Positions 6,656 through 15,211 of a stretch of DNA of 32,690 nt are shown piece after piece; positions within the stretch are counted from its first letter, which is position 1, and every line of letters begins with the position of its first letter. Under the pieces are notes generated by a model. It saw nothing but the letters and a program-made list of their open reading frames with translations, ran no database searches and was not told where the DNA came from. The stretch is from assembly GCA_022826185.1 (NCBI GenBank), contig JAJDVH010000120.1, forward strand, positions 1 to 32,690, given 5' to 3'. The DNA comes from Alphaproteobacteria bacterium. Its GTDB lineage: Bacteria > Pseudomonadota > Alphaproteobacteria > Bin95. The translations under genes and the position numbers were made by a program.

Positions 6656-7258
6656 ATGACAGGGGACGATCAACTCCGGGAAAAGCTCGCCAGGATGGAG
6701 GCGTTGTTCCGGCGGGCCGGCAGTCCGGGGAAGCAGGCGGCAACTGGGGCCGCAATGGACCGGCTGCGCAACCGCCTCGATGGTCCGAACCTTGATGGCG
6801 GACCGGAGACGGAACTCCAGTTCTCGCTGCCCGACATGTGGTCGGTCAGGCTGTTCGTCGCCGTCTGCCGCAAGTACGGCCTGCGTTCCTTCCGCTACGC
6901 GCGGCAGCGGCGGACGACCGTCATGGTGCGCGCCCGCGAGCGGCATTTCGACCGCGTGGTATGGGCCGAGTTCAGCCGGCTTCAGACCGAGCTGCAATTT
7001 TATTTCGAAGACGTTACCGACCACCTGATTACTCGTGCGGCGATAGCCGTCGAAAACGACTTATACGGCTTCCACAATCACGCGGCCGCGTCCCCGGCGG
7101 ACGACGTAACCGCCCCGCCGGATCGAGAGCTTGCCGTCCTGTATCAGGCCCCACAAGGCATCGGAGATGGCCTTTGCATTCTCGTCCTCCTCCGGTTCCG
7201 CGACCGCCTGTTGCAGCCACTTCGCGAACGCTTCGTCGGCAATGGCCGTACCTACTGA
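6656..7258 (+). CDS. Plasmid-type hypothetical protein, 3' end doubtful
   Basis: The first 126 or so residues look like a real protein. A helical start (REKLARMEALFRRAGSPG), reminiscent of DUF2786-like openings, is followed by a conserved-looking core with SLPDMWSVRLFVAVCRKYG, a basic RQRRTTVMVRARE strand and FDRVVWAEFSRLQTEL. I recall similar proteins on alphaproteobacterial plasmids but know no function. After about residue 126 (position 7034) the frame runs antisense through the gene at 7061-7396 and loses any protein-like character. I infer a lost stop codon or a frameshift near 7035-7060, so the true product may be about 130 residues. No strong ribosome site precedes the ATG. Confidence 0.5.
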   Translation: MTGDDQLREKLARMEALFRRAGSPGKQAATGAAMDRLRNRLDGPNLDGGPETELQFSLPDMWSVRLFVAVCRKYGLRSFRYARQRRTTVMVRARERHFDRVVWAEFSRLQTELQFYFEDVTDHLITRAAIAVENDLYGFHNHAAASPADDVTAPPDRELAVLYQAPQGIGDGLCILVLLRFRDRLLQPLRERFVGNGRTY

Positions 7259-7396
7259 TTTGCGGAGGGCGGCGAGTTTTCGTAACTGGCCCTTGGTCAG
7301 GGCGGATTCGTCGAACATCCGGGAGAACTCCCTTAGCTGTCTTTCGGGTTGCGCCGGCAGAATAACGGCCGCAAGCATGGCTTCGCCCTGTGTCAA
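7061..7396 (-). CDS. Small conserved hypothetical protein
   Basis: This 111-residue protein has a helix-rich middle (LTKGQLRKLAALRKSVG, EAFAKWLQQAV), an acidic EPEEDEN loop and a basic end, IRRGGYVVRRGRGRVIVE. The final segment looks like a beta-rich, nucleic-acid-binding tail. I recall similar small proteins beside relaxase genes in alphaproteobacteria, but no function is known to me. It lies upstream-to-downstream with the relaxase on the same strand, 133 bp after it. A shorter start at 7378 is possible. It converges with, and overlaps, the doubtful 3' part of the gene at 6656. Confidence 0.6.
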   Translation of the reverse strand: MTQGEAMLAAVILPAQPERQLREFSRMFDESALTKGQLRKLAALRKSVGTAIADEAFAKWLQQAVAEPEEDENAKAISDALWGLIQDGKLSIRRGGYVVRRGRGRVIVEAV

Positions 7397-7529
7397 TTGT
7401 CGCGCCGGTCGGCTGTCCTTTGCCGAGCGCTTGGCGACAGGGACATCCCGTCGTTCCGCTCTCCCTGCCGGGGAACGATTGCAGGCGCAGCAAGCCTTGC
7501 GGAGGCGTATTCCGCAACGCTCGCCGCGC

Positions 7530-10500
7530 CTAGAGTTTTATCCCGCCGCCCTCGCTCCGCTCCTGCCTGCGTTCCTCTTCGAGCCTGAGGCGCTCGGCTT
7601 CCGCAAGCGCCTGTTCCTCCGCCAGCCGCTGCCGTTCGGCGGCGCGGGCTTCCTCGTCCTCGCGCAGCCGTTCGGCGATCTTCGCGGCATACTCGTCGAT
7701 GGCGTCGGGCCTGGCGTCGGCGGCGTCGAGATGGGCCTTCAGTTCCCCTTCCGGAATGTCCCGCCTGAGCGCGTCCGCCTCGGCAAGCACATCATCGGCG
7801 TCCTGCTTCCACGCCTCGGGTGTTAGCGGCAGCCCCATCGGCGCCCGGAATTCGGGAGGCAGGCCGTCCATGCGGTCGCGGTCATTGAGCCGCTTGCGCG
7901 CCAGGTCGAGGAACGCCTTGACGCGGGCCCGGCCCCTTGCCAGGCGCCCGCGTTCCACCGGATCGGCGTGTTCGGCCGTGCCGGACGCGACGGCGCCGGT
8001 CGGTTCGGCCGCCTGTCCGACGAGCTCCTGAAGGTAGTCGGCCTGCGCCGCCCCGATTTCGGCCAGCGCATTTTCGATCTGGTCGGCAGCCTCCACCAGC
8101 GCCTTGCGCTCCTCTGGCATGGCGGCCAGGTGGGGCGCATGCGGGCTTTCCTCCGCCAGCATGGCGCGGGCCTCGGCGAGCAGCGGCTCAGCCCTGTCGC
8201 GCCAGCGCAGCATCGGCCAGATGCTCTCGCCGAGCCCGGGCCGCTCGCCGAGGAGCGCATCGGCGCGCGCCGGCCAGTCCCGGACCTCCCGGCGGAGCTG
8301 TTCGCACCGGGCGTCATAACGGGGCCAGTCTCCAACGGCCCGCCTCCGGTCTTCATCGAGGCCTTCTTCCCCGAAGAGCGAACGGGCATGGGCCACCGTC
8401 TCCGGGTAGCGGGGCGCATAGTACCACACGGTTCCCGCCTCCCTCGCCTTGCCGGTGACATGCCGCGTCAGCCATGCGAACCGCCGGTAGCGGTCGTCCA
8501 GGATGGCGGCGTCGATCTCCGCAAGCGCCGCGGCGACCGCGTTCCGCGCGCCCGGCATGGCGTTCATGTGGTGGCCGTGCGGACCCTCCGCCTCCAGCAT
8601 GCCGGCGGCCTCGTTCCGGAGCGCGTCGCCCTCCTCGCGCCAGGCGTGGCAGGCGGGATCGACCGGATCGGCGCCACCATGTTCGTCGAGCGGCAGGTCC
8701 GTCTCCCGCCGCGCCCGCCATGCCGCCGTGCGCGCCGGCAGGGAGCGGATGGCGCCGGCCAGCGCCGTCTGCCGGTCATGGACCGTCAGCCAGTCGTCCA
8801 CCAGGCGCCGGTCGGCCGGGTCGAGGCCCTCGGCTTCCGCGAGCCGCCCGGCCAGTGCAGCGAGCGCGATGCAGCCCTTCAGATGCAGCTCCGGTACGCC
8901 CTCGCGGACGGCGCTCGCGCCGAGCACCGTCCGGTCCCGCCGGAACCGTTCGCAGTCGTCGCAGAGCCGCATGCGCTCCAGCGCCGCAGCCTCGCCCTCG
9001 AGCCCGCCGGCCATGCCCGGCACGGCGTCCATGTCGTACGCCTCGTCCAGCAGCGCCGCGCCTTCCTCGCGCCATGCGGCATGTTCCGGCAGGTCCTGCC
9101 GCGCGCAGCCCCGCGCCGAGGCGATCCAGCCGAGCTCCGGCCAGCGCCGCCAGTGCGCCCGGAGGCGGTCGGCATGGCTCCGCACGTCCCGCTCATGCGC
9201 GGCATGACGTTCATGCTCCGCCAGCATGCCGTCCACGAAGGCGCGCATGTCCGCCGGCAGCTCCTCCACGAGGGAGAGCACCGCCGCCCGCGCCATGACG
9301 TCATCCGCGCCCGGCAGCAGGAACGGCGGCATACCGGTCTCCTCGCCCCGCCGCTGCAACGCACGCCAGTCCGCCGCGAGCGCCTCGAACAGTTCCGGCT
9401 CGACGACAGGCATCACGGCCGGGTCGAGCCCCAGCGCCTCCAGCGCGCCGTCCTCGCGGTCGGGGCGCGCCTCCAGCATCTCCACCAGCGCCTCGCGGTC
9501 GTCGGTCAGCAGTTGGAACGACTCCGAGGCCCGGCTGACCTCGACATGGAACATGGCCTGGTCGACGGCGCCATGCGCGTCCAGCACTGCGATGACGGTC
9601 CTGGCGGTGCGGCCCTGGGCGCCATGCACGGTCGAGCAGTATGCATGGTCCAGGTGGCGAAGCTGGGGGTCCTTGCGCCGGAGCGGGAACGTCCGGCCGG
9701 CCTCGTCGCGGAACAGCACCCGCTGGCGGTCGATGTCGACGATCTCCGCCTCGCCGCCGTTTACAAGGTCCGGCTGGCGGGGATGGCCGAACCTGGCGGG
9801 CGGGGCCTTGCGGTTGCGGGTCCAGCGGATGCGGTCGCCGGCCCTGACCTCGATCCGCTCCGTGTCGTAGAGCCCGAGATATGTGGCGGCATTGCCCGAG
9901 GGCCGGAACCGGCGCTCGCCGCCGTCCGGGCCTTCCAGCACCACATGCCCGTCCTCCGCGCCCATGACCGTGCAGACATCGCCCGCAAGGCAGCCGAAGG
10001 TGCTGCGGTGGAAGACGATGGTGTCGCCCGGCTCGTAGCTCCTTATGTCGGAGGCCTGCGCGCGCGTCAGGCGGCGGTCCACGAGGCGGTCGATGGCGAG
10101 CGCCCGCCCGTGCAGCAGTCCCTCCGCCTCAAGCCCCTCGCGCACGGTGTCGCTGACCTGCCGGCGGATCGTATGGGTCGGCGCCAGGATGAGCGCGTCG
10201 GCGCGGTCTTCGGGAGGCAGGTCGAGCCAGCGCCGGCCCGCCTCCGGCCCCAGCGCCTCGCGGGGATATTCGCTCACCCGCGGGCCGAGTTCCCCGATCG
10301 CGGCGCCCGGCTCGCCCGCGCGGGCGCGGCCCGACGCTTTCTTCAGCTCCGGGTCCCTCTGGCGCAGCACCTCGTCCATGACCGCCGTCGCCATGCCAGC
10401 CTTCTGCAGCACCCGGAAGGGCTGGCCGGCATCCACGGCGCGCAGCTGCGCCGTATCGCCCACCAGCGCCACCCGGGCGACGCCGAGCGAGCGCGCGATG

Positions 10501-12287
10501 CGCAGCAGCGCCTCCATGCGCACCGTGTCGATCATCGAGGCCTCGTCCACCGCCAGCACCGCGCCCCCGAACTCCGCCCGCGCCCGCGCCAGCCGTGCCG
10601 GGTCGGAGAGGTCCCCATGGCGGGTGAGGAACCATTGCAGGGTGCGCGACGGGATGCCCGCCTCGCGCGCCAGCACCCGGGCAGCGGAGGCGGAGGGCGC
10701 GAGGCCGAGGATGGTTCTGCCGCCGAGCAGGTCCTTCACGGTGCGCAGCATGGTGGTCTTGCCGCTACCGGCATGGCCCTGCACGCCCACGATCCGGTCC
10801 CGGGAGAGCAGGATCGTCCTGACCGCCTCCTTCTGGCCTTCGGTCAGCCCGCTCTCCAGGAGGCTGACCTCGACCGCGACCGGCACGGCCTGCGCCTGTC
10901 CCCGGTCCCGCTCCGCGCGCAGCGCCGCCAGCATGCGCCGCTCGGTCTTCACGGCGCGGTCGGTGACGAAGGCCCGGTCCGCGCCCCGGCTCTGCGTCTC
11001 CACCAGCTCGCCGCTGCGCACCAGGCGCGCGACGGCGGCATCGACCTCGGCCAGCGTATGGCGCCCCGGCGCATGGCCGAGCGCGACGGCCCGGATCTCC
11101 GCCTCCGGGATGCGCACCCGCCGTTCCTCCACATGCGCCACCGCCCGCGCGACGGCTTCCAGAAGGCCCGGTTCGGGCTCGTATGAGAGTTTCGCCCGTG
11201 CCGTGGCGCGCGCGAGCCGCAGGGACGCCTTGTCCGCCCGGACCGCCGCCGCGTCGCGCGCCAGCTTCGGCAGGGCCGGGGCGCGCTGGCGCTTGCGCCG
11301 CTCGTTCGCCGGCAGGGTGGAGGCCGGCATGCGCGGCGCGGCGCTCCGCTCTCCGGTCAGCGGGTCCAGCGGCCGGGGCGGCGAGAGCTCCGCCTTGTCG
11401 CGCACGAGGCCGAGTTCGCGAACCCGCGCGCGCCATTCCGGCACGAGGTCCGCCAGGCTCTCCTCGGTCTTGCGCCTGCGGGTGCGCAGCGCCGCCGCCT
11501 GCGCGTTCCTCGCCGTCAGGGACAGGTTCCTGCGCTTCAGGTCCGCCTCGATCGCCAGCCGCCGGGCCGAGAACGCCTCGACGAACTCGCGCGGGTAGCC
11601 CGCAAGCTCGAAGCCCGGGATGCGTCCGACCAGCCTTGGCGCGACCGCCATGCCGAGCGCCTCCAGCCGCCGGGCCAGCTCGTTGCGGTAATACGCCCCG
11701 ACCAGCTTCACGTTCCATTTGACGGCCGTCGGCTCGACGCTCCGCCACTGGCCCGAGGCATTGCGCGTCATGTTGGCCAGCACGCAGTGGGTGTGCAGCG
11801 TCGGGTCACGGTCGCGGCTGGTCAGGTGCCGGAACCCCGCAACGACCATGCCGCCCGCCTTCACCCGCGGGCGCCGCCTCGTCGCCGGGTCCCAGCCCCG
11901 CGTCTGCAGCAGGTCCCGCTCCACCCAGTCCAGGGTGGCGCGCACCGCCTCGTCATGCGCCCGGATCACCCGCCGGTCGCCCATCACCAGCGCCTCGATC
12001 GACACCGACTTCGGCGCCGAGAGGGTGAGGTCCCAGCCGGGACGGTGATCGTGCTCGCCCTCGCGCTTGCGCCCGAGCCGGATGTCCGTCCCCGGCACGA
12101 ACCCCGCCAGCACCGACTCGAACCGCTTCGGGCGCACATGGCCCCCGAGACCCAGCGCGCTCGCCGCCTCCCCGTGCCAGAAGCTCGCCTGCCGGTGCTC
12201 CGGGTCGTTCCGCGCGTAGTAGCCGTCCCGCTCGAAATAGGACACGACGACAGCGGAGGAGTTGAGTTCGACGAAGGTCGCGACCAC
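7530..12287 (-). CDS. MobF-family conjugative relaxase-helicase
   Basis: This 1585-residue protein nicks oriT DNA and unwinds it during conjugation. Residues 1 to about 300 are a TrwC/TraI-type relaxase: candidate nucleophile tyrosines Y17, Y23 and Y24 near the N-terminus, and the metal-binding histidine triad in FRHLTSRDRDPTLHTHCV. Residues of about 450-950 are a superfamily 1 helicase, with Walker A GHAGSGKTT near 500, the DEAS Walker B-type motif, and CSTVHGAQGRT near 885. The last 600 residues are unusual: W-R-x-E-G-x-x-L-L-x-E-A-like units recur near residues 1070, 1215, 1360 and 1490, ending in a charged coiled coil. The gene follows a membrane-anchored accessory protein in the same direction. 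No coupling protein or T4SS genes are visible, so the element may be mobilisable or continue outside the window. Confidence 0.92.
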   Translation of the reverse strand: MVATFVELNSSAVVVSYFERDGYYARNDPEHRQASFWHGEAASALGLGGHVRPKRFESVLAGFVPGTDIRLGRKREGEHDHRPGWDLTLSAPKSVSIEALVMGDRRVIRAHDEAVRATLDWVERDLLQTRGWDPATRRRPRVKAGGMVVAGFRHLTSRDRDPTLHTHCVLANMTRNASGQWRSVEPTAVKWNVKLVGAYYRNELARRLEALGMAVAPRLVGRIPGFELAGYPREFVEAFSARRLAIEADLKRRNLSLTARNAQAAALRTRRRKTEESLADLVPEWRARVRELGLVRDKAELSPPRPLDPLTGERSAAPRMPASTLPANERRKRQRAPALPKLARDAAAVRADKASLRLARATARAKLSYEPEPGLLEAVARAVAHVEERRVRIPEAEIRAVALGHAPGRHTLAEVDAAVARLVRSGELVETQSRGADRAFVTDRAVKTERRMLAALRAERDRGQAQAVPVAVEVSLLESGLTEGQKEAVRTILLSRDRIVGVQGHAGSGKTTMLRTVKDLLGGRTILGLAPSASAARVLAREAGIPSRTLQWFLTRHGDLSDPARLARARAEFGGAVLAVDEASMIDTVRMEALLRIARSLGVARVALVGDTAQLRAVDAGQPFRVLQKAGMATAVMDEVLRQRDPELKKASGRARAGEPGAAIGELGPRVSEYPREALGPEAGRRWLDLPPEDRADALILAPTHTIRRQVSDTVREGLEAEGLLHGRALAIDRLVDRRLTRAQASDIRSYEPGDTIVFHRSTFGCLAGDVCTVMGAEDGHVVLEGPDGGERRFRPSGNAATYLGLYDTERIEVRAGDRIRWTRNRKAPPARFGHPRQPDLVNGGEAEIVDIDRQRVLFRDEAGRTFPLRRKDPQLRHLDHAYCSTVHGAQGRTARTVIAVLDAHGAVDQAMFHVEVSRASESFQLLTDDREALVEMLEARPDREDGALEALGLDPAVMPVVEPELFEALAADWRALQRRGEETGMPPFLLPGADDVMARAAVLSLVEELPADMRAFVDGMLAEHERHAAHERDVRSHADRLRAHWRRWPELGWIASARGCARQDLPEHAAWREEGAALLDEAYDMDAVPGMAGGLEGEAAALERMRLCDDCERFRRDRTVLGASAVREGVPELHLKGCIALAALAGRLAEAEGLDPADRRLVDDWLTVHDRQTALAGAIRSLPARTAAWRARRETDLPLDEHGGADPVDPACHAWREEGDALRNEAAGMLEAEGPHGHHMNAMPGARNAVAAALAEIDAAILDDRYRRFAWLTRHVTGKAREAGTVWYYAPRYPETVAHARSLFGEEGLDEDRRRAVGDWPRYDARCEQLRREVRDWPARADALLGERPGLGESIWPMLRWRDRAEPLLAEARAMLAEESPHAPHLAAMPEERKALVEAADQIENALAEIGAAQADYLQELVGQAAEPTGAVASGTAEHADPVERGRLARGRARVKAFLDLARKRLNDRDRMDGLPPEFRAPMGLPLTPEAWKQDADDVLAEADALRRDIPEGELKAHLDAADARPDAIDEYAAKIAERLREDEEARAAERQRLAEEQALAEAERLRLEEERRQERSEGGGIKL

Positions 12288-12353
12288 GGGCTCAGAGCCT
12301 TCCCTCGGAAGCGCCGGCCGCGCCGCGTCGGAGGAGAGGGTTCGGGGGCGGGG

Positions 12354-12932
12354 TCAACTGTCCGGCAGCAGGCTGTAGAAGAGATGTATCCTGCTCTCGA
12401 GAGCCATGCCGGCGGCGACGGCCAGGCCCGTGATCGTCATGCAGAGCCCGGGAACGATCCACCGGCCGCGCCGCATCCTGTCCAGCGCCGTCCCGACCTC
12501 CCGCAGCCCTGACGAGATGCCCTCCAGATAGCGGACGGTTCTCCCGTCGAACGCGTCGACCTTCGCCTCGATCCTTTCCAGCGTCTTCCCGATCCCGGAC
12601 ACACCGTCGCGGATTGCGAACCGCTCGCGCCGTTCCTCCAGGCCCCCGGCCTCTGTGACCGACCGCTCCACGCTCTTCGCGATGCTCTCCGCCGCCGCGT
12701 CCGCCTCCCTGGAAACCATCGCGCCGAGCCGCGCCAGAAAGCCCTCCTCCCACGCCGCCAGATCCTCCCGCGTCAACGGCTCCGGCCGTTCCGGCGCCGT
12801 CAGCCGCTCCCGGATGTCCAGCATCCACGCCCGCACTTCCTCGAACGCCGCCGGATCGATCCCCGGCTCTGCCGGCACGCCCGCCAGAAGGTCCGGCCTC
12901 CGCCGGCCGCTCCCGTCCCGTCCCGTCGTCAT
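12354..12932 (-). CDS. Membrane-anchored mobilisation accessory protein
   Basis: This 192-residue protein is hydrophilic and helical up to about residue 155, with a coiled-coil-like stretch at 75-130. It then has one likely membrane segment (WIVPGLCMTITGLAVAAGMA, 158-177) and a short tail. Single-pass proteins of this layout often lie beside relaxase genes and may link the relaxosome to the membrane. I cannot name a family. It is 66 bp upstream of the relaxase gene on the same strand, so co-transcription is likely. The gene diverges from the small gene at 13127. Confidence 0.6.
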   Translation of the reverse strand: MTTGRDGSGRRRPDLLAGVPAEPGIDPAAFEEVRAWMLDIRERLTAPERPEPLTREDLAAWEEGFLARLGAMVSREADAAAESIAKSVERSVTEAGGLEERRERFAIRDGVSGIGKTLERIEAKVDAFDGRTVRYLEGISSGLREVGTALDRMRRGRWIVPGLCMTITGLAVAAGMALESRIHLFYSLLPDS

Positions 12933-13032
12933 GTCTCGTCATCCCTCTTCATCGCTGACCGCCCGGCGCCGGTGCGGCCGCGGCAAGCCCGGAAGGATCG
13001 TACCGGCCGATCCCGTGAAACGCCGCCCGGTT

Positions 13033-13061
13033 TTGCGGTTCGGTGCCGTACCGGATATGAA
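13033..13061 (+). promoter_or_regulatory. Putative promoter of the small gene at 13127
   Basis: TTGCGG (13033-13038), a 17-bp spacer and TATGAA (13056-13061) make a plausible sigma-70 promoter. The spacer contains the dyad CGGT-GCCGT-ACCG (13041-13053), which could be an operator. In GC-rich DNA such matches arise by chance, so this is tentative. Confidence 0.38.
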
Positions 13062-13126
13062 GACGCCCGGCCCCGGTCCGCGTCCCGGCGGACGCGCCCG
13101 GCCGGGCGGCTTTCCGGAGGAAGCGC

Positions 13127-13492
13127 ATGACCTCGATCTTCGATCCGGCCCTGGTCGAGACCCACCACCTCTACCATGCCAAGGCCGGAGTGGGCGCCGT
13201 CATCGCCGCCATCCCGAAAGCCGCGGAAGACGAGGCGGGCGAGAGCCACAGGCGCCTGGGCCTTCATGTCGCGTACTTCTTCAACGCCCGGGTTCCTAAG
13301 GTTATCGGCACCGCCCCCGACTTCCAGCGGATCAAGGCGATCCGCGAAGAAGCCGGTTTCGTCCATGTGACGCTGCACCTCCAGTATCCGGACCCCGACA
13401 GCGCTGACTTCGCTATGAGGTGGGCCGAGGTCGACCGCGCCATCCCCGCCCATCACGTCGCGCTCGAAATCATCCGGACCGACCGGCAATAG
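13127..13492 (+). CDS. Small hypothetical protein in mobilisation block
   Basis: This 121-residue soluble protein is of unknown function. It starts at an ATG with an excellent ribosome site (GGAGGAAG, 6 nt upstream) and keeps a balanced composition. Alternating helix and strand are suggested (GVGAVIAAIPKAAEDEAGES, LGLHVAYFFNA, FVHVTLHLQYPDP, HHVALEII). A histidine-containing start (ETHHLYHAK) is notable. No catalytic motif or membrane segment is obvious. It is transcribed against its neighbours, between the relaxase accessory gene and the RHH operon, with its own putative promoter. Confidence 0.55.
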   Translation: MTSIFDPALVETHHLYHAKAGVGAVIAAIPKAAEDEAGESHRRLGLHVAYFFNARVPKVIGTAPDFQRIKAIREEAGFVHVTLHLQYPDPDSADFAMRWAEVDRAIPAHHVALEIIRTDRQ

Positions 13493-13820
13493 GCGACCCC
13501 GAAGACCGGCCTCCCGGCCTTCGCGCCGTGCGCCGGCCTGTATCGAACGGCATATATGAGCGTATCGGCGATACCCTGTAGGAACCGTCGCCCATACGGT
13601 CCCGGGAACGCCGGAATCCAACATCGTCATGCGCAACACAGAAACGACACTGGGATGCGTCCGGGCGTTGCCAGGAAACGATGTTTCGACAACACAGAGG
13701 CAATGCTGTCCCACCGATCATATAACCGATCCCGAGCAACGGCATCGCCTCTCACGTTGTAGAAACTCTGCCATGAAGCCTCCATGACGCCGGTCCGCGG
13801 CAACCGAAGTACCGCAGTTG
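13493..13820. other. Non-coding region, candidate relaxosome/oriT site
   Basis: No gene is supported in these 328 bp. GTATCG occurs at 13540-13545 and, 22 bp on, within the perfect 13-bp dyad GTATCG-G-CGATAC (13562-13574). A second inverted repeat, GGAACCGT (13581-13588) with ACGGTCCC (13596-13603) around a 7-nt loop, has one mismatch in eight. Dyads and direct repeats beside relaxosome-type RHH genes are what an origin of transfer looks like, but I cannot recognise a nick site. The alternative is an operator region. Confidence 0.4.
13562..13574. repeat. Perfect 13-bp dyad GTATCG-G-CGATAC
   Basis: This is a perfect inverted repeat with one central base. The same hexamer is repeated at 13540 upstream, and three times at 15212, 15228 and 15239 on the other side of the RHH operon. 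It is a likely recognition site for one of the three RHH proteins. Confidence 0.5.
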
Positions 13821-14315
13821 TCACGACCACAACCCCCCGTCCGGGCCTTCCGGTTGCGCCGTGTCTTCGATCCGCTCCTCCTGGGCAGCCGCAGGCGCGA
13901 CGGAGGCGGCGACGAGCCGGGCGCGGTCCCCGCCCAGCACCGAGGCGAGCGCCGCGTGCAGCTCCTCTCCCCGGCCCGCGCCGGCCATGGCCGACATCCA
14001 GGCCGCGAACTGCACCGCAATCCGCTCCTGCATGTCCCGCACCAACGGCGCCGCATCCGCCCCCTCCAGCATCAGCGACCGGATCTCCCGCACCGCCGCC
14101 AGCAACTCCTTCTGCTCGGCCGCATCGAGCGCGAGCGCAGGTCCCTCGACTTCCTCCGGACCGCCGCGCTCCACAAGGCCCACGAGGTAGCGCGCGATCG
14201 ACAGGCCCCTCCGGTCCGCATGCCGGCGCACCGTCTCCCACTCGCTGTCCCACGCCGAGATCGAGATATGCTTGCTTGTCGCCTTCGCCCTCCGGCCCCG
14301 TCTCGCCCGCCTCAT
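13821..14315 (-). CDS. RHH relaxosome-like protein A
   Basis: This 164-residue protein has a basic start (MRRARRGRRAKATSK), an RHH-like segment (ISISAWDSEWETVRRHADRR, then GLSIARYLVGLVERG) and a longer helical C-terminus with EQKELLAAVREIRSLMLEG. It is the third of three overlapping genes with the same layout. Such proteins (MobC, NikA, VirD1 types) bind oriT and assist the relaxase. The ATG at 14315 overlaps the stop of protein B by 4 bp (ATGA). A longer frame upstream runs antisense-like through protein B in another frame and is not used. It probably acts as a heteromer or paralogous partner of B and C. Confidence 0.65.
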   Translation of the reverse strand: MRRARRGRRAKATSKHISISAWDSEWETVRRHADRRGLSIARYLVGLVERGGPEEVEGPALALDAAEQKELLAAVREIRSLMLEGADAAPLVRDMQERIAVQFAAWMSAMAGAGRGEELHAALASVLGGDRARLVAASVAPAAAQEERIEDTAQPEGPDGGLWS

Positions 14316-14623
14316 CGGCCGCGCTCCCGCGCCAGCAGGGAGATCGCCCCCAGCAGGCTGAGGCCGCTGCCGCCCGGAAGTTCGCGCCTGAGCGCCAGCA
14401 CCAACGCCCCGACCTCGCGCATGCCGTCCAGAAGCTCCCGTTGCTCCTTCTCCGTCAGCACCAGGGGATGGCGGTCCGGATCGTCGGCAAGCGCAAGGTC
14501 CAGCACATGGCGCGATACCGGCTTGCCGGCCTCCGCCGCCTTCTCCCGGATCATCGCCTGCTCCGCCGGCGTGCAATGCAGGCTCCGCTGGCGCCTCACG
14601 GGACGCGCAATCTCTTCCGTCAC
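14312..14623 (-). CDS. RHH relaxosome-like protein B
   Basis: This 103-residue protein starts at a GTG at 14623 that overlaps the stop of protein C by 4 bp (GTGA). It has the same design as its neighbours: a basic start (RPVRRQRSLHC), a helix TPAEQAMIREKAAEAG, KPVSRHVLDLALAD, and a C-terminal helix EKEQRELLDGMREV. The last stretch is strikingly like EQKELLAAVREI in protein A, which shows they are paralogues. The predicted role is relaxosome DNA binding. A start further upstream in the same frame would run through most of gene C and is rejected. Confidence 0.62.
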   Translation of the reverse strand: MTEEIARPVRRQRSLHCTPAEQAMIREKAAEAGKPVSRHVLDLALADDPDRHPLVLTEKEQRELLDGMREVGALVLALRRELPGGSGLSLLGAISLLARERGR

Positions 14624-15006
14624 GACTCCTCCTCCTCGTCCTCCGGGCCCATGCCCACCGCCTTCCAGCGGTTGGCCGCGGCGGGATCGGTCAGCCGGTC
14701 CATCAGGCCCTCCCGGTCGATCCACTCGTCCACCGCGTCGCAGGCGTCCTCCCAGTCGGCGCCCAGGCCCGCATCCCTCAGACGCCGCTCCTCGAGCAGC
14801 GACATCGCCAGCATCTCCCGCACCGCCCGGCGCAGCACCTCCGGCGGCAGCATGTCCGCCGCCAGCGCGCGATGGATCACGAAGCGCGAGAGCTCCATGC
14901 CGCTTGCGACCGCCCGCCGGGAGATGCGCTCCCACTCCTCGTCGGTCGCCATCACCGCGCGCTGGCGCCGCCCTTCCTCTCCGCCGGTCATCGCCGCCTC
15001 CGGCAC
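14620..15006 (-). CDS. RHH relaxosome-like protein C
   Basis: This 128-residue protein, first of the operon, carries RRQRAVMATDEEWERISRRA followed by GMELSRFVIHRALAADM, the same RHH-like pattern as A and B. It then has a helical part and a strongly acidic end (GPEDEEEES). Start choice is between the ATG at 15006 and one at 14991. The three genes C, B and A follow each other with 4-bp overlaps, implying equimolar production. The upstream region holds three CGATAC hexamers that could be its operator. Confidence 0.62.
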   Translation of the reverse strand: MPEAAMTGGEEGRRQRAVMATDEEWERISRRAVASGMELSRFVIHRALAADMLPPEVLRRAVREMLAMSLLEERRLRDAGLGADWEDACDAVDEWIDREGLMDRLTDPAAANRWKAVGMGPEDEEEES

Positions 15007-15211
15007 GAAACGGGGGCCTTGACCCGCAACACACGGCTATCCTCATATGCTGCTGATGACGAGAATGCTCCTGCGTCAGTCCACATGACCATTTCTCCAT
15101 ATCGGTTGACGCATCGTACATATGTCGTTATCAGTGGTCTACTCAAAATCCGTACCGGCACGTCATACAAATCGCATACATTCCACGTTCATCCACCTCG
15201 TTCAGTTCCCT

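Noticed and set aside
7968-11186. A 1072-codon plus-strand open frame
   Set aside because: It lies wholly antisense to the relaxase, is Arg/Pro/His-rich, and is explained by GC-rich codon bias of the opposite strand.
12929-13714. Minus-strand open frame over the gene at 13127
   Set aside because: It has no ribosome site or domain pattern. The plus-strand gene has a strong Shine-Dalgarno sequence and balanced composition.
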